Assembly: GCA_965644295.1 (NCBI GenBank)
Contig: CBFFRP010000028.1
Coordinates: 186,001 to 250,000 of the forward strand
Length of the DNA stretch: 64,000 nucleotides
Direction: 5' to 3'
Source: Paraphysomonas bandaiensis
Taxonomy: Eukaryota > Chrysophyceae
The translations under genes were made by a program, and so were the position numbers. Positions 48,375 through 60,100 of the stretch are shown piece after piece (position 1 is the first letter of the stretch; every line of letters starts with the position of its first letter). The notes under the pieces are model-generated. The model searched no databases, was not told the origin of the DNA, and saw only the letters and a program-made list of their open reading frames with translations.

Positions 48375-48560
48375 CTGAAAACAAACAAAACGGAATAGTT
48401 AGAAGTTGAACTTATAATGACGATAATTATGATAACAATCACGTATCTTCAACAGATACTCTCACTAATGCAGTTCATGATATACTTCATTGAACACTAT
48501 AACTCACATATACTATCTTATATTAAGATAAATTCTAGTACTCCCCCTCAATGAAATAAT
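48375..48560 (-). mobile_element. LTR-like family-3 copy next to a polypurine tract
   Basis: On the minus strand, ATTGAGGGGGAGTAC (about 48,538-48,552) precedes TAGAATTTATCTTAATATAAG and then the family-3 sequence (GAGTTATAGTGTTCAATGAA, GAAGATACGTGATTGTTATC, CTAACTATTCCGTT). A G-rich polypurine tract directly before an LTR is the normal arrangement at the 3' LTR of Ty1/copia retroelements. No reverse transcriptase or integrase coding sequence remains upstream. Confidence 0.5.
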
Positions 48561-48864
48561 CAAAACATATTGTTTTGTTCACCTTTTAGGCAGTATCATT
48601 TCTCCCAGTTTCAGACCATTTCATAGTACAAGGAAAGTAATTTCATTTCATAAGATTTATAACTGGTTGTAAGTAAAGCAACTTGTATTAGGCATTTTTT
48701 TCTAAAGGTAGGCCTCGCCTGTTTCTTCTTCCTGACGAATAGGCTCCTCATCTAGGGGTATCGTTGTTCTCCTTAACTACTTTGGGCTTAAGAAAGAACC
48801 CAGCCCTGCTTTTCCTCTTCCATTTGGAGAAGTTCTAGTCTTAGAACTCATCCGCAGCAAATAA

Positions 48865-49375
48865 GATATTGAAAGTCTTATTATTAGCAATAGGCGTTAA
48901 AAACCTGCACCAACTTAGTAGCTAGATGAGTGCTAGACAAACTAGTTAGACCTCTACCTGTAACTACTCAGTACACATTTTTTATCTTACTATTTATCGC
49001 TACGGAAGCTGCTTGTGCGTCGCCGCAAGCACCAAGGTGCGACCACTTCCGCTCTGAGTTCTTAAGGTGAACATCCCGGATGCTTGACTTCAGCAGGCAG
49101 CCCAATATTCCGGTTACCCTTCAGGTGGGCCCTGTCCCGGATGTCCTTGAGGTGGGCCCATTCCCGGATGCCTGTTTATTCGTCAAGGCCCAAAGACGTC
49201 TACACAAGAGACACTCATTGGTGTCCCTTGTACCACACAAGCATTCGGCTATGAGTGGGCAGAAGAATATCTGCTGACTATGTTTGCGGCTCACGTTAGT
49301 TTCCCAGAGAGAATCTCTCTGGTACTTATCCCCCAGAACACCACTTTGTGAGTCCGACTTTGTTGAGGGAAACGA
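48865..49375. repeat. Family-1 dispersed repeat, long copy
   Basis: It closely matches 27,720-28,240 from ATTATTAGCAATAGGCGTTA to TCCGACTTTGTTGAGG. It includes GCTGCTTGTGCGTCGCCGC, a duplicated C(C)CGGATG(T)CCTTGAGGTGGG motif and CTGACTATGTTTGCGGCTCA. Minus-strand frames read short protein-like segments (for example SRKHSQQIFFCPLIAE) but are interrupted. Confidence 0.75.
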
Positions 49376-49495
49376 TTCAAGATACGGAAGTTGAGCAGTG
49401 GTTGACATGAACCAAATATATTATCATGTGGTTGACATGTTTTACAATGTTGACATGCTTGCCTTTGTAAAACGATCTTAATCATCTGAAAATGG

Positions 49496-49684
49496 TCAAT
49501 ACTCAATAGCCTTTAGTGAAAGGTATGGATGCAGCTCTGGAAATTCTTGTAGCACCATATCAAATAACTGGCGGGCTTGGTACAAATTGGTTTCATTTCT
49601 TTGTAAGGCGAGCGTAACACTCTGTAGTTTTTCAAGTTGCGTCAACGATCCATTCCAGCCACCGAAATAAGTTCCTTGTATCAC
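49496..49684 (-). pseudogene. Transposase-like coding fragment
   Basis: 62 open codons include GTYFGGWNGSLTQLEKLQ, SVTLALQRNETNLYQARQLF and DMVLQEFPELHPYLSLKA. It matches the stop-containing fragment at 28,482-28,640, so purifying selection once kept this frame. It lies between two family-1 pieces and has no start codon or catalytic core. It is most likely the C-terminal scrap of the protein encoded by family-1 elements. Confidence 0.5.
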
Positions 49685-49825
49685 ACAAGCATTCGGCTAT
49701 GAGTGGGAAGAACGTTATCTGCTGACTATGTTTGCGGCTCACGTTAGTTTCCTAGAGAGAGTCTCTCCGGTACTTATCCCCCAGAACACCACGAAAAGGT
49801 GCGAGTCCGACTTTGTTGAGGGCAA
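49680..49825. repeat. Family-1 internal fragment, second local copy
   Basis: It repeats 49,228-49,375 (CACACAAGCATTCGGCTATGAGTGGG through AGTCCGACTTTGTTGAGG) with scattered substitutions. The two copies flank the 49,496-49,684 coding fragment in direct orientation. Confidence 0.7.
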
Positions 49826-50668
49826 AAATAAGAGTTATAGCTAGTCTTTGTATTTAGTGAAAGTTACACTTCGTATTATTAGAAGATAAAGATTGATTAT
49901 ACATAAATTTCACAAGAAGAATAAACCTAGTAGTATAATAGCAAGACACATTTGAGCAAAGCGCAGTTAGCACCACACACATTTGCGTATCTTGTACAGT
50001 CGCGTATCTTATATATATCCTGGTAATTATTCAGTTAATTGTTATTTCATTGTATATTTTGCTGTAATCACGTGTTGAGTGTTATACATGAATGAGTGAA
50101 TCTTAATTATACGTCCAATCAGAGTTAAATCAGCTGTTAAGTCGAAATTGTCAGAAAGGTGGTGTCTCATTACAAAGCAGGCTCTTCATAACGATCCGAG
50201 TAAGAACTGAGCATAAATCGATATATATGTTTTTACAAACAAGATTATACAAATGTGTAAAGTTGTTTATTTCCGTTCTTATATAAGGAAGTGTTCAATA
50301 TTAAGGGCAAAATTCAGTTCTGCTACTAGAGTTCTCTGTATTTCACAACAGCTTAGGAGTGATGGAGCGTAAAATTTACAACTAACTCGGTAATTTAGAA
50401 ACTGACGAATATAGATGCAAAGAGATTAAATACTGCACTTACCGATACATTGACTGTATGTAAGACATTTCAGATTGATGCACAAGTTATATGTATATGT
50501 GACTATTTGAATCAAAACACCACATTTTCGTAAATTCCTATATATATATATATCTACATATTTTCCATTTACGTATTTATTTATCGCGAGTAAACATCGC
50601 GTTTATAACGCTATAAATATTACTTTCACATATATACGTGCAGTCGTAGCATTGCGTATATATTCTAC
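49826..50668. other. 3' intergenic region of the giant REJ gene
   Basis: About 0.84 kb, very AT-rich, with an (AT)n run near 50,540-50,552. No gene, tRNA or repeat family identified. It probably includes the REJ gene's 3' untranslated region. Confidence 0.45.
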
Positions 50669-53600
50669 TTAGTCCTCTGTACTCGTAAAATCATGCTCGA
50701 GAGGAAGTGCGAGACCGGTACCAGCCATTTCATGGCGCTTAGTATTCACTGCAATACCTTTTACCGGCCTCTCGAACTCTCGAGCAAACTTATCACCACA
50801 AGGCGCCTTCGGCTTAGTAGAACTCGGGTGAGGAGAACGTACACTGATTTCAAACTCTTCGTCGCCTTCCACAGAGCCCCAAGAAAACAGGCGCCGCAGT
50901 CGGGACATACGCCTTTTAGATCTCTCATCCATCTCCTTTTCAGAACCAGAAGTTGCACTAAGCTTTTCACTCTTACGTTCATCTTCCTGCTTAACATCAG
51001 CAGTGGAAGTACTACATTCCACGCTTACACTTTCCAGGGGATAATCTGATTCACTTTCAGCACTTCCCTGGTTTGAATCGGAGTCATCTGACAAGGAGAG
51101 CATGCGAGATAAGGCAAATAAATTTTTCTTTCCAGTCTTTTCAGATGACTTCCTGGAATATGACTCCGTCGATGCGGTTCTTTTGAAAGAAAATCGACGC
51201 ACTTTACTCGCGTCACCGCCAATGTCGACCGCCTGCTCGAACGCACCCCGATATGTGGAAGCCGAATCGGATTTACCCACAGACTCTAAGTTACTGGTTT
51301 GTTCGAATAGCTTACCCACAGACTTTCGAGTTGGCACAACTACATCAATGTTAGATGTGCTAGCGCGGGTATCATCAGTAACACTGGTCCGAGGGTCCGT
51401 ATCCATGTTAAAAAGAGACCATATGAATGGATCGACGCTTTTCTTCGGCTCCGGAAGAGATGCATCTTCTTTCTCATCGTCGTCACCTAAGAGCACACCA
51501 CCCCCAGAAGAAATCATACTACCCGGCTCAGCAGAATCATTTGAAATATAAGATGCTCGACGGGCACTATTATTTGGTGATGTGTTACTATTCGGCAAAT
51601 CATTAATTTTGACTGCTGGACGAGGTGAAGATCGCTTTTTACCACCTCCAGACGAACCAGGTCGTTTAGTGAAGGGACTCTCGGCTAGAGGAACCGGAGT
51701 AAACATATCGTCAGTCGATGTCACACGTCGGTGGTTTGAAAAATGTCTACACTGATACAGCACCAAGAGGGCTGGAACAATTGCAAACCAGGGGTAGTAT
51801 GTAATCACTGTAATAAATATGATAATTAAAACAAAGAAAACACGCTGAAGAACGTGGATAATCACACGCTGAATGGCAACATCCATGGTTCCAATAAACT
51901 TCATAATTGACACCACCGAAAATATGGACAGCATTCGGCCAAATGAAAAGCAGCAGGAATACCACATGGGCTGTCGTTCCTGACTGAACTGGGATTCCCG
52001 CTTGATCGTTTCAGCTATTTTCCCGCCAAAATATGTCTTAAATTTCAAGACGAGATTACACTCAAAAAGTCTGGGAAAGGCCTCTGCGACTCTTGTAGAC
52101 ACAAAGAGGTATTGTGGGACATCCAGCACGACATTATTAGTATCACTATTGTCAAGGGCAAAGTCCAAAGATCGGTACAAGACACGCACTGCAGCTTCTA
52201 CGTCCGCTTGAACCAACCGAGGGGCTGTGGTAGCAATACATGAGCTAATAATAGCAGTCACACGATGATATACCTTGCCAATTTATCCAAAGACACTCGG
52301 TGGTTTCAAAAAACAAAACTTCTATCACCATTTCTACAGATACATTATCCACAACAAAATCAAAAATACAACACTACTTACGCAACACACAAGCAGTGAT
52401 GTATCCCATTTGCCAATGAATATCTCTATCGATGGCGCGCAGTATGGAGAAGTAAATAAAAAATATATTCAAAAACGCAACCAAGACCCAACAGAGTACT
52501 TTGGCCCAATAAGATACCACAAAACTATGTCCAAAACTAGATACGTGTAAACATTAGCTATACAGTATAAAATATACGGAGTACGTACTCTTCGTCCATT
52601 TTGTAACTGAAGATGCGACCTTCCGGGGAATTCCGCCCGAGCAAATCAAGCAGAAATAAATGTATCACTTCAATTCCTATATGCAAACTGGTACAAAAGT
52701 ATAAGTAGCTGTACGAAAGCAGCAATCAGCATTCTCTTACTCTGGTGCATACTTCAACTTCGCGATTTTCTTCAGTGCAACCTCCTCAACACGATCCATT
52801 TCTCTTTGAATAGCTTCAGACATACTTGGCCTAGAGAAATTACAACATAGCAGCTTACGCGACTCTACATCGGGGATATTACCCGTTGAGTCAATCCTGA
52901 TAATATGATGAAATACAATTGTTAAAGATATGAAAACTAACCCCCATGTATTGTCAAATGCAATACGTGCATCCCCTGTGAGAGCAAAATGTTGTTCAGC
53001 AAGTTTATCGAGGAAATCGTTGCAGGAGACGGACATAGCACGCTTCAATTTAGTTGCAAAATCATTTTCTTCTGATGCAAAGAAATGTTGTGGCTCTGCA
53101 GGATTATTGCTGGTTGATGGGTCCCGAGAACTGTGTGAGAAGTTCAAAGCGACCATAGCCACACTGTGAGAGTTGACAACATCCTTGGGCACCTTGCGAG
53201 ACTCCTGTAGAAATATGGACTTTCTAACAGACTCCATTCGAGACTTTCGCTTAAACTGAGCATTCAATTTCGAAACACCACGGATCAGTGCATTTGTAAA
53301 TCGTCTCCCCATCTGTGGAGTCTCGTGCATTACCTTTATCTCATCTGCCACTGGTGCCGCGATGATATTACTGTACAATATTATCATTTCACGTATAAGG
53401 GTTCATATGCGGTACTTACTCGAATATGTAGTCAACCATGTAATTTACAGGTGCAGCACAGAGTGACAAAAAAACCACGACGATGAACATCAACTATGTA
53501 CACAATTAATCAGAATATATATTTTATACACTTAGCCCCACCCGAAATGTGATATTAACTTCTCTGTAATCACACGCGGCGGGGGCAAAGTCATCGTCTC

Positions 53601-54190
53601 CATCAGCTATCCACTTGCACCGAGATATATTGGGGTCAAAAACAGATTTTTCGGCAAGACAACTGTCCTCAGTCTCGTATGTACTACATGTACCATCATC
53701 TCTAGGGTACTCGATTTCGTAAAACAATGCCATAAAAAACATCAACATGCTCTGCACCGTGAGTAACTGAAGAAATTGTTGATATATAAGAGAGGTGTAT
53801 GCAGTAGACACATACCTGAAGCCCCACCCTAAATCGAACTTCATCCGCATCGAGGCCACTGTATGTGAGAACCTTAAGATATCTGTGGTGATTACTTATT
53901 TCGCCAAAGAAACTCTTAAAAACGGATACTGTCGGTCGAAATATGACAGGAATTATGTTATCGATATACATTGTTAAGTAGGTGTGGACAGCCATAGGGT
54001 CTTTCGGCGACCCTGGCGTGACAGAAGTAGCCGTATTACGAGCTGTACGAGACGTGCGTGATGTTCTGCTTCGCTTCTTTGACTTGTTGTTATACTCTTT
54101 TCGGCGTTGAGATATATCTGTAACTGAAAGAAATGCTATAATAGAGAGCACAGAAGCCCACAGTACGACAAACATCAGTATTACTGCAAC
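50669..54190 (-). other. Membrane-spanning and cytosolic part of the REJ protein
   Basis: It begins with helix 1 (54,180-54,110), followed by a basic intracellular stretch (KKRSRTSRTSRTARN). Helix 2 (LLTVQSMLMFFMALFYEIEY) leads to a short Cys-containing loop. Helix 3 (LMFIVVVFLSLCAAPVNYMV) is followed by a ~190-residue cytosolic-looking segment. Helix 4 is VLCWVLVAFLNIFFIYFSIL. Two or three helices sit near 51.93-51.75 kb (RVFFVLIIIFITVITYYPWFAIVPALLVL). The final tail carries many Ser, Asp and Glu residues and RRxS-type sites (KRRMSRLRR). Eight of the nine exons lie here, which is why the C-terminus could be lost by single-exon gene calling. Confidence 0.75.
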
Positions 54191-57100
54191 TGATCCCTGG
54201 AGCTTTTGTAGTGTAACTTCATCCGACGTTTCGATAGTGGTCAGAAACTCATCTGCGATGTATACCGAAATAGCTGTTACTTCCAAGTACCCTGTCTTAT
54301 CAGTCTCATCAGCTGTAAATGATTTCAGTCTGCGCCGCTGCAATCCAGTTCCTGAGAGTGAACATGTACAAATAACAATATCATCGGTATAATTGGATAC
54401 AAAACAGGCAGGACTGTCAAGTGTAACCCCATCTACAAGGATCGCACAAACTGGTGCGCTAGAAACGTTTGGACAAGCTGTGAAAATTGTTCTCGCTTCT
54501 CCAGTACATTCATGAGTAATTCTATCACCACTTGGGCATTCATATTCTTCAGATGATGATATCCCCCGAGTACACTCAGTTGTTAAATTTCCACTCTGAA
54601 CAGTACCATTGCGAAATGTCGTTCCAGAATGGGTGGCAATTAGAAATGATACTTCATCCGATAGAAAAGACGCATCTGAAACTTGAAATTTGACAGGGTT
54701 TGTAGCATAAATAGACGAATTCTCGTATAGCACAGCTCGTGTTTCAGATACCACCACACTGGATATGTTGCCACTTGATTCCCATGACAAAAGCACACCA
54801 GATGAAACTCTGCCATTCCATTGCTCAATAGCAGTTTGAGGAATAGAAACAGAGACTGGATCGTTTGAAGTTACAAGCTCATTGATGACACTACGCAAGC
54901 TCGATCCAATGATTTCGACCCCTACTTCACCGACAACAATATCATTCAAGACAACTTCAGCGTGTAGCTCCAGTAATTCGAATGCATAATGCAATGAAGA
55001 TTTCTTAAGAGATTCATCAGCGAGAGTACTATAAAACGCAATGCATTTGTCGATTACAGGTGTCATTCTATTGACAGTGTCATAAGAAAGACCAATATCA
55101 GATGCCGATTTCAAGAGTATTTCTGTTATATAGAGTAGCCTATCGCACCCCGCGACCGACAACTCTTCCTTTATCGACCCCAGTTCATCCGCCATCATAA
55201 CAATCTCATTTACCGTCTCTACAGTCAGGGCTTCAACAAGAGTCATATTCAAAAGGGCAGCGATCAGCCTCTCACGCGTACGGGTCCGGACAATTGACTC
55301 GGACGCAAGAACCGAGCAATCACTCCCAGAAAAATTCGCATCACAAATACACACGGCTGAGCATTGAGAATCACCATTCAAACACGTGTCTATCAAAAAA
55401 CCGGAAGAAGTCACTTCATATACGCAATGCCCGTGTGACGAGCAATTATTTGGGCACACCTTTGAGGGGCGGTAGCAAATCGAGTCATGTATATTACACA
55501 GCTCATAGAGGTCACATTCAGAGTCGGACGTACAGCTATTAACCTCAACGTGCGCGTTGGACAACAATTCGACGGGGTAGCATAGACTGTTGGCGTCACC
55601 GTCATTACCGAAATAGTTCTCCACACATTTCCCACATGTATGCGGCGTGTATGAGCACTCCCGACGAAACAAGACTGAGCAGTTGGGAGCCAGAGAACAA
55701 TTCGCCGAGTTCATACTACCCACTGAAGAAGATATAGCTTGTTTCGTTCGTGACAACTCTGCCTGTTGAGATCCAAAGGAAAGAGACTTTTCAACAAACT
55801 GATCAAAATCAGAAGCGGGAAGTACCAGAGCAGTTACCACAACATGTGAAGAAAGAGTTGATGACGCGTCCAGAGTATTGAATGCTTGAACAGTGCATTG
55901 TACTCTATTCCCATCTCTAGACAGACCACGTGGAAGAATAGTCGAGATGTATGACCTCTCCGACCTCCCGTGCACAACCATGTGAGAGCCCACATTTGTT
56001 ACGAAACCAAAGATAAATGTGATCGGCAAGTTGTCGTCGCTTTCTGTCCATTTGGAGGTAGAAAATACAAAATGGTCTGATAACTCTACCCCGATCGATG
56101 GTGAAGTACGGAATGTACCTGCTATAGGTGGGCCAACAACTGCGACCGTAACAGATGCGAAACTGCTCCCTGAGGTCAACCGAAAGGTCAGAGATGTGTA
56201 CTCCGGCAATACATCCGCCTTCAATCCCAGGTTGAAACTGTGAGTGCCACTAGGAATAATGGAAGACACTGGTGTCAGAGAAATCGTTTCAAGGTCAATG
56301 GAACTGTCATCAACAGACCAGGAGGAAGAACCTGCCACAAAGGAGGCCACATTAGCATTAATTTTGAGCTTCTTATTTCGCGTGATGGAGAGGGTTTTCG
56401 ACAGCACGGACACTTGTGCAGACTCGGCCGGTAGAACTTGCACCATTACAGTTGCATCATCGTACCGTGACGACGAGTCATAAACTCGGCAGATGACTTC
56501 CGAAGTGGTCGAAATATAAGATGCATCTAGTGCTGACACCACCACTTTCTCTGATCCAGCAGAGAGTGAGATTCCACACGAAGTAGGGGATAGGGGATCC
56601 ACCATACTACACTGCCATGAAAACATAAGCCCCGCTTTAGCCCCTGTCAAGCCGGTAATATCCTCGTCATAACTGGCCGATGCATCAAGAGTAACAGAAC
56701 TTCTATATCGTATGGACCTGTACGAACCTCCACTTATCACTGCGACGATATCAGATGCAACAACTCGTATCACTACACCAGTCACCGCAGAATTACCAGT
56801 TGCGGAGTCCATAACTGTGAGTTTAACCTCGTAAACAGGGCCTATTGATAACATGCTTCCGTGAATTTTATAATGGGCAGGAACCTTGGATGATGAAGCC
56901 AGATTCCTTTGAATACCATTCTCATAAATTTTCCAGTTGAAAAATATTCCACCTGATGTCTTACTGTTGGTGTCACAAGACTGTGTATACACAGTGGAAA
57001 AAAGATCGAGCGAATCTTTTCTGCGAATACTTCTCGATTTCTGACCAAGTATGCTGATCACAGGCACCGGCTCTGACGCCACAGAGAATGTGTGGATATG

Positions 57101-60100
57101 CTCAGCACTACACACTTGTAAAAAATTGCACAGACTAATCGACAACATGTAAATAGTGCCTGCATTCATTAAACTTGCCGGTAATGCACTTGGTGGGTCA
57201 ACAACATAATTTTCTCTAAAAAAGTTATTTATATCTGTGGTACTTCCACTTGTGGAAGTCGCTGTAATACTCACATTTTTCCAAGTCCTGCTCGCACTTC
57301 CTGTGGAAGCAGTCAAGTCAAGGATGAAGTCATCACAAGGTCCAATAGCTGTGGCTGCAGCTGTAGAAACCACTGGGATTAAAGGAGAATTTGGAGCAAC
57401 AATGCTGACAGAATGCGTAGTGGAAGCTGGATAGGATTCACAAGAGGAGGCTCCAGAAACACATTCCGCCCGCAATACACCAGAATTTACAACGATCGAA
57501 CTGCCCACATCCAACGGATAAAGGCTAGATGCAAATACCTGTACTTTCATCGGTGACAACCAAATGCAACTCGCCAACTTGCTCTGCAGAAATGTGAGCA
57601 GCTCCGAGCACTTGAACTTTGAATTGAAGAGAGCTCTATCAGTGGCTACACTAAAACTGACTATAATATATGATCCGTCATTCGAAAATACGGCAGAGTC
57701 AGCCACTGGGGCATCAGGAACATAACTTTCATCTGGCCCGATTACCGAGAACACTTGTCTGAAAGATGGATACGCAAACTCATATATAGATTGGTTGTTT
57801 CCGATTGCTATAAATGCGAGCTCATAATCACCGCTAGGTAACCCTGACGGGAGAGAAGCGTAAGCGGAGGTCACTATTGAATTGTCAGATATATCTACGG
57901 TATTCGGAACAAACGGTAAAACCGCCTCTGAAAGGGAGGATGACAAAGACGTGTGGTTAGCTCGTAGTTGAATACGGAGAGGCTGAATATCCGCTACTCG
58001 ATCCCATCGGAGAAGCACTATATCAACAAACGATGAATTAGACGACACCACGGTTGCAGACAACTCCACTGTGATCTCGCGACAACACAGTGTCGTTACA
58101 GATACACTATTCGATATCATATCCGCATACGACGTGACCACCGCCCCATTAGAATTCAGAGACAAGCAATACACCACATAACCAGATACGGGCAAAAGTT
58201 CTGTAAGTTCAACGAACGCGTATAGATTTCGAGAGGTAGCCCTGTTGTTGGCGTAGAGGACATCATCTGTCGTCTTCGGCCGCTCGGTTAAGGAATAGGC
58301 AGCACAGTAGACATCTCCATCTAAAGACAGTGAAATATCCGCCCTCAGAGTACTCTTCCCCGCAGTGACGTTTAAGGATATAATACGTGGCACAGCAGTT
58401 GGTGCACCCGTGGGGGTCAGGGAAGGTACCGTACTAGGACTAAAGGATGGAACAGACGTAGGCATTTCAGATGGTTGGGATGTAGGCGCAGCATTGGGAT
58501 CGCCGGAAGGAATATGTGATGGACAGAAATCGAAATTAGTTGACACGGCAGAAGGGATACACGAAGGCTTCTCGGAAGGGTGAGAGGAGGGCCGAGGTGT
58601 ACAGGCAGTTGGATACATAGAAGGCACAATGCTGGGTTTACCTGACGGAATAAAAGCAGGTTCACCCGACGGTACACCGGATGGCTGACTTGAAGGCCCT
58701 CCAGACGGTTGACAAGATGGAACTCTAGTCGGATGACGCGACGGCGTACCTGTAGGCACAACCGAAGGCTCACCCGATGGTATTGTGCTGGGTGAACATA
58801 ATCTCGTTGGTTCTCTTGTCGGTTGTCCTGATGGATGTCCTGAAGGAACACAGGTCGGTGTACCACTTGGTTCTCCTGATGGTCGCCCTGAGGGAACATT
58901 CGTTGGAACACCACTCGGTTCCCCTGTGGGTAGTCCTGATGGTAGCTCTGAGGGAACACAGGTAGGTATACCACTTGGTTCTCCTGAGGGTTGACCTGAT
59001 GGTTGTTCGGTGGGAAGACAGGTCGGAACACCACTCGGTTCCCCTGTGGGTAGTCCTGATGGTAGCTCTGAGGGAACACAGGTAGGTATACCACTTGGTT
59101 CTCCTGAGGGTTGACCTGATGGTTGTTCGGTGGGAAGACAGGTCGGCACACCACTCGGTTCCCCTGTAGATAGACCGGATGGTTGCCCTGACGGATCACA
59201 GGTCGGTGCACCACTTGGTACTCCTGTTGGTTGTCTTGATGGTTGTCCTGAGGGAACATTCGTCGGAACACCACTCGGTTCTCCTGTTGGTTGCCCTGAC
59301 GGATCACAGGTCGGTATACCACTTGGCTCTCCTGAGGGTTGACCTGATGGTTGTTCGGTTGAAAGACAGGTTGGTACACCACTCGGTTCCCCTGTAGGTA
59401 GTCCTGGTGGTTGCCCTGACGGATCACAGGTCGGTATACCACTTGGTTCTCCTGAGGGTTGACCTGATGGTTGTTCGGTTGGAAGACAGGTCGGTACACC
59501 ACTCGGTTCCCCTGTAGGTAGTCCTGATGGTAGCTCTGAGGGAACACAGGTAGGTATACCACTTGGTTCTCCTGAGGGTTGACCTGATGGTTGTTCGGTG
59601 GGAAGACAGGTCGGCACACCACTCGGTTCCCCTGTAGATAGACCGGATGGTTGCCCTGACGGATCACAGGTCGGTGCACCACTTGGTACTCCTGTTGGTT
59701 GTCTTGATGGTTGTCCTGAGGGAACATTCGTCGGAACACCACTCGGTTCTCCTGTTGGTTGCCCTGACGGATCACAGGTCGGTATACCACTTGGCTCTCC
59801 TGAGGGTTGACCTGATGGTTGTTCGGTTGAAAGACAGGTTGGTACACCACTCGGTTCCCCTGTAGGTAGTCCTGATGGATGTCCTGAAGGAACACAGGTC
59901 GGTATACCACTTGGCTCTCCTGAGGGTTGACCGGATGGTTGTTCGGTTGGAAGACAGGTCGGTACACCACTCGGTTCCCCTGTAGGTAGACCTGATGGTT
60001 GCCCTGACGGACCACAGGTCGGTATACCACTTGGTTCTCCTGAGGGTTGTCCTGAGGGAACATTCGTCGGAACACCACTCGGTTCCCCTGTTGGTTGACC

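Noticed and set aside
52261-52300. Apparent frameshift in the REJ gene near 52.25 kb
   Set aside because: A 49-nt GT-AG intron (52,273-52,225) restores the frame exactly (WINWQ then APRLVQADVE), and the total becomes a whole number of codons.
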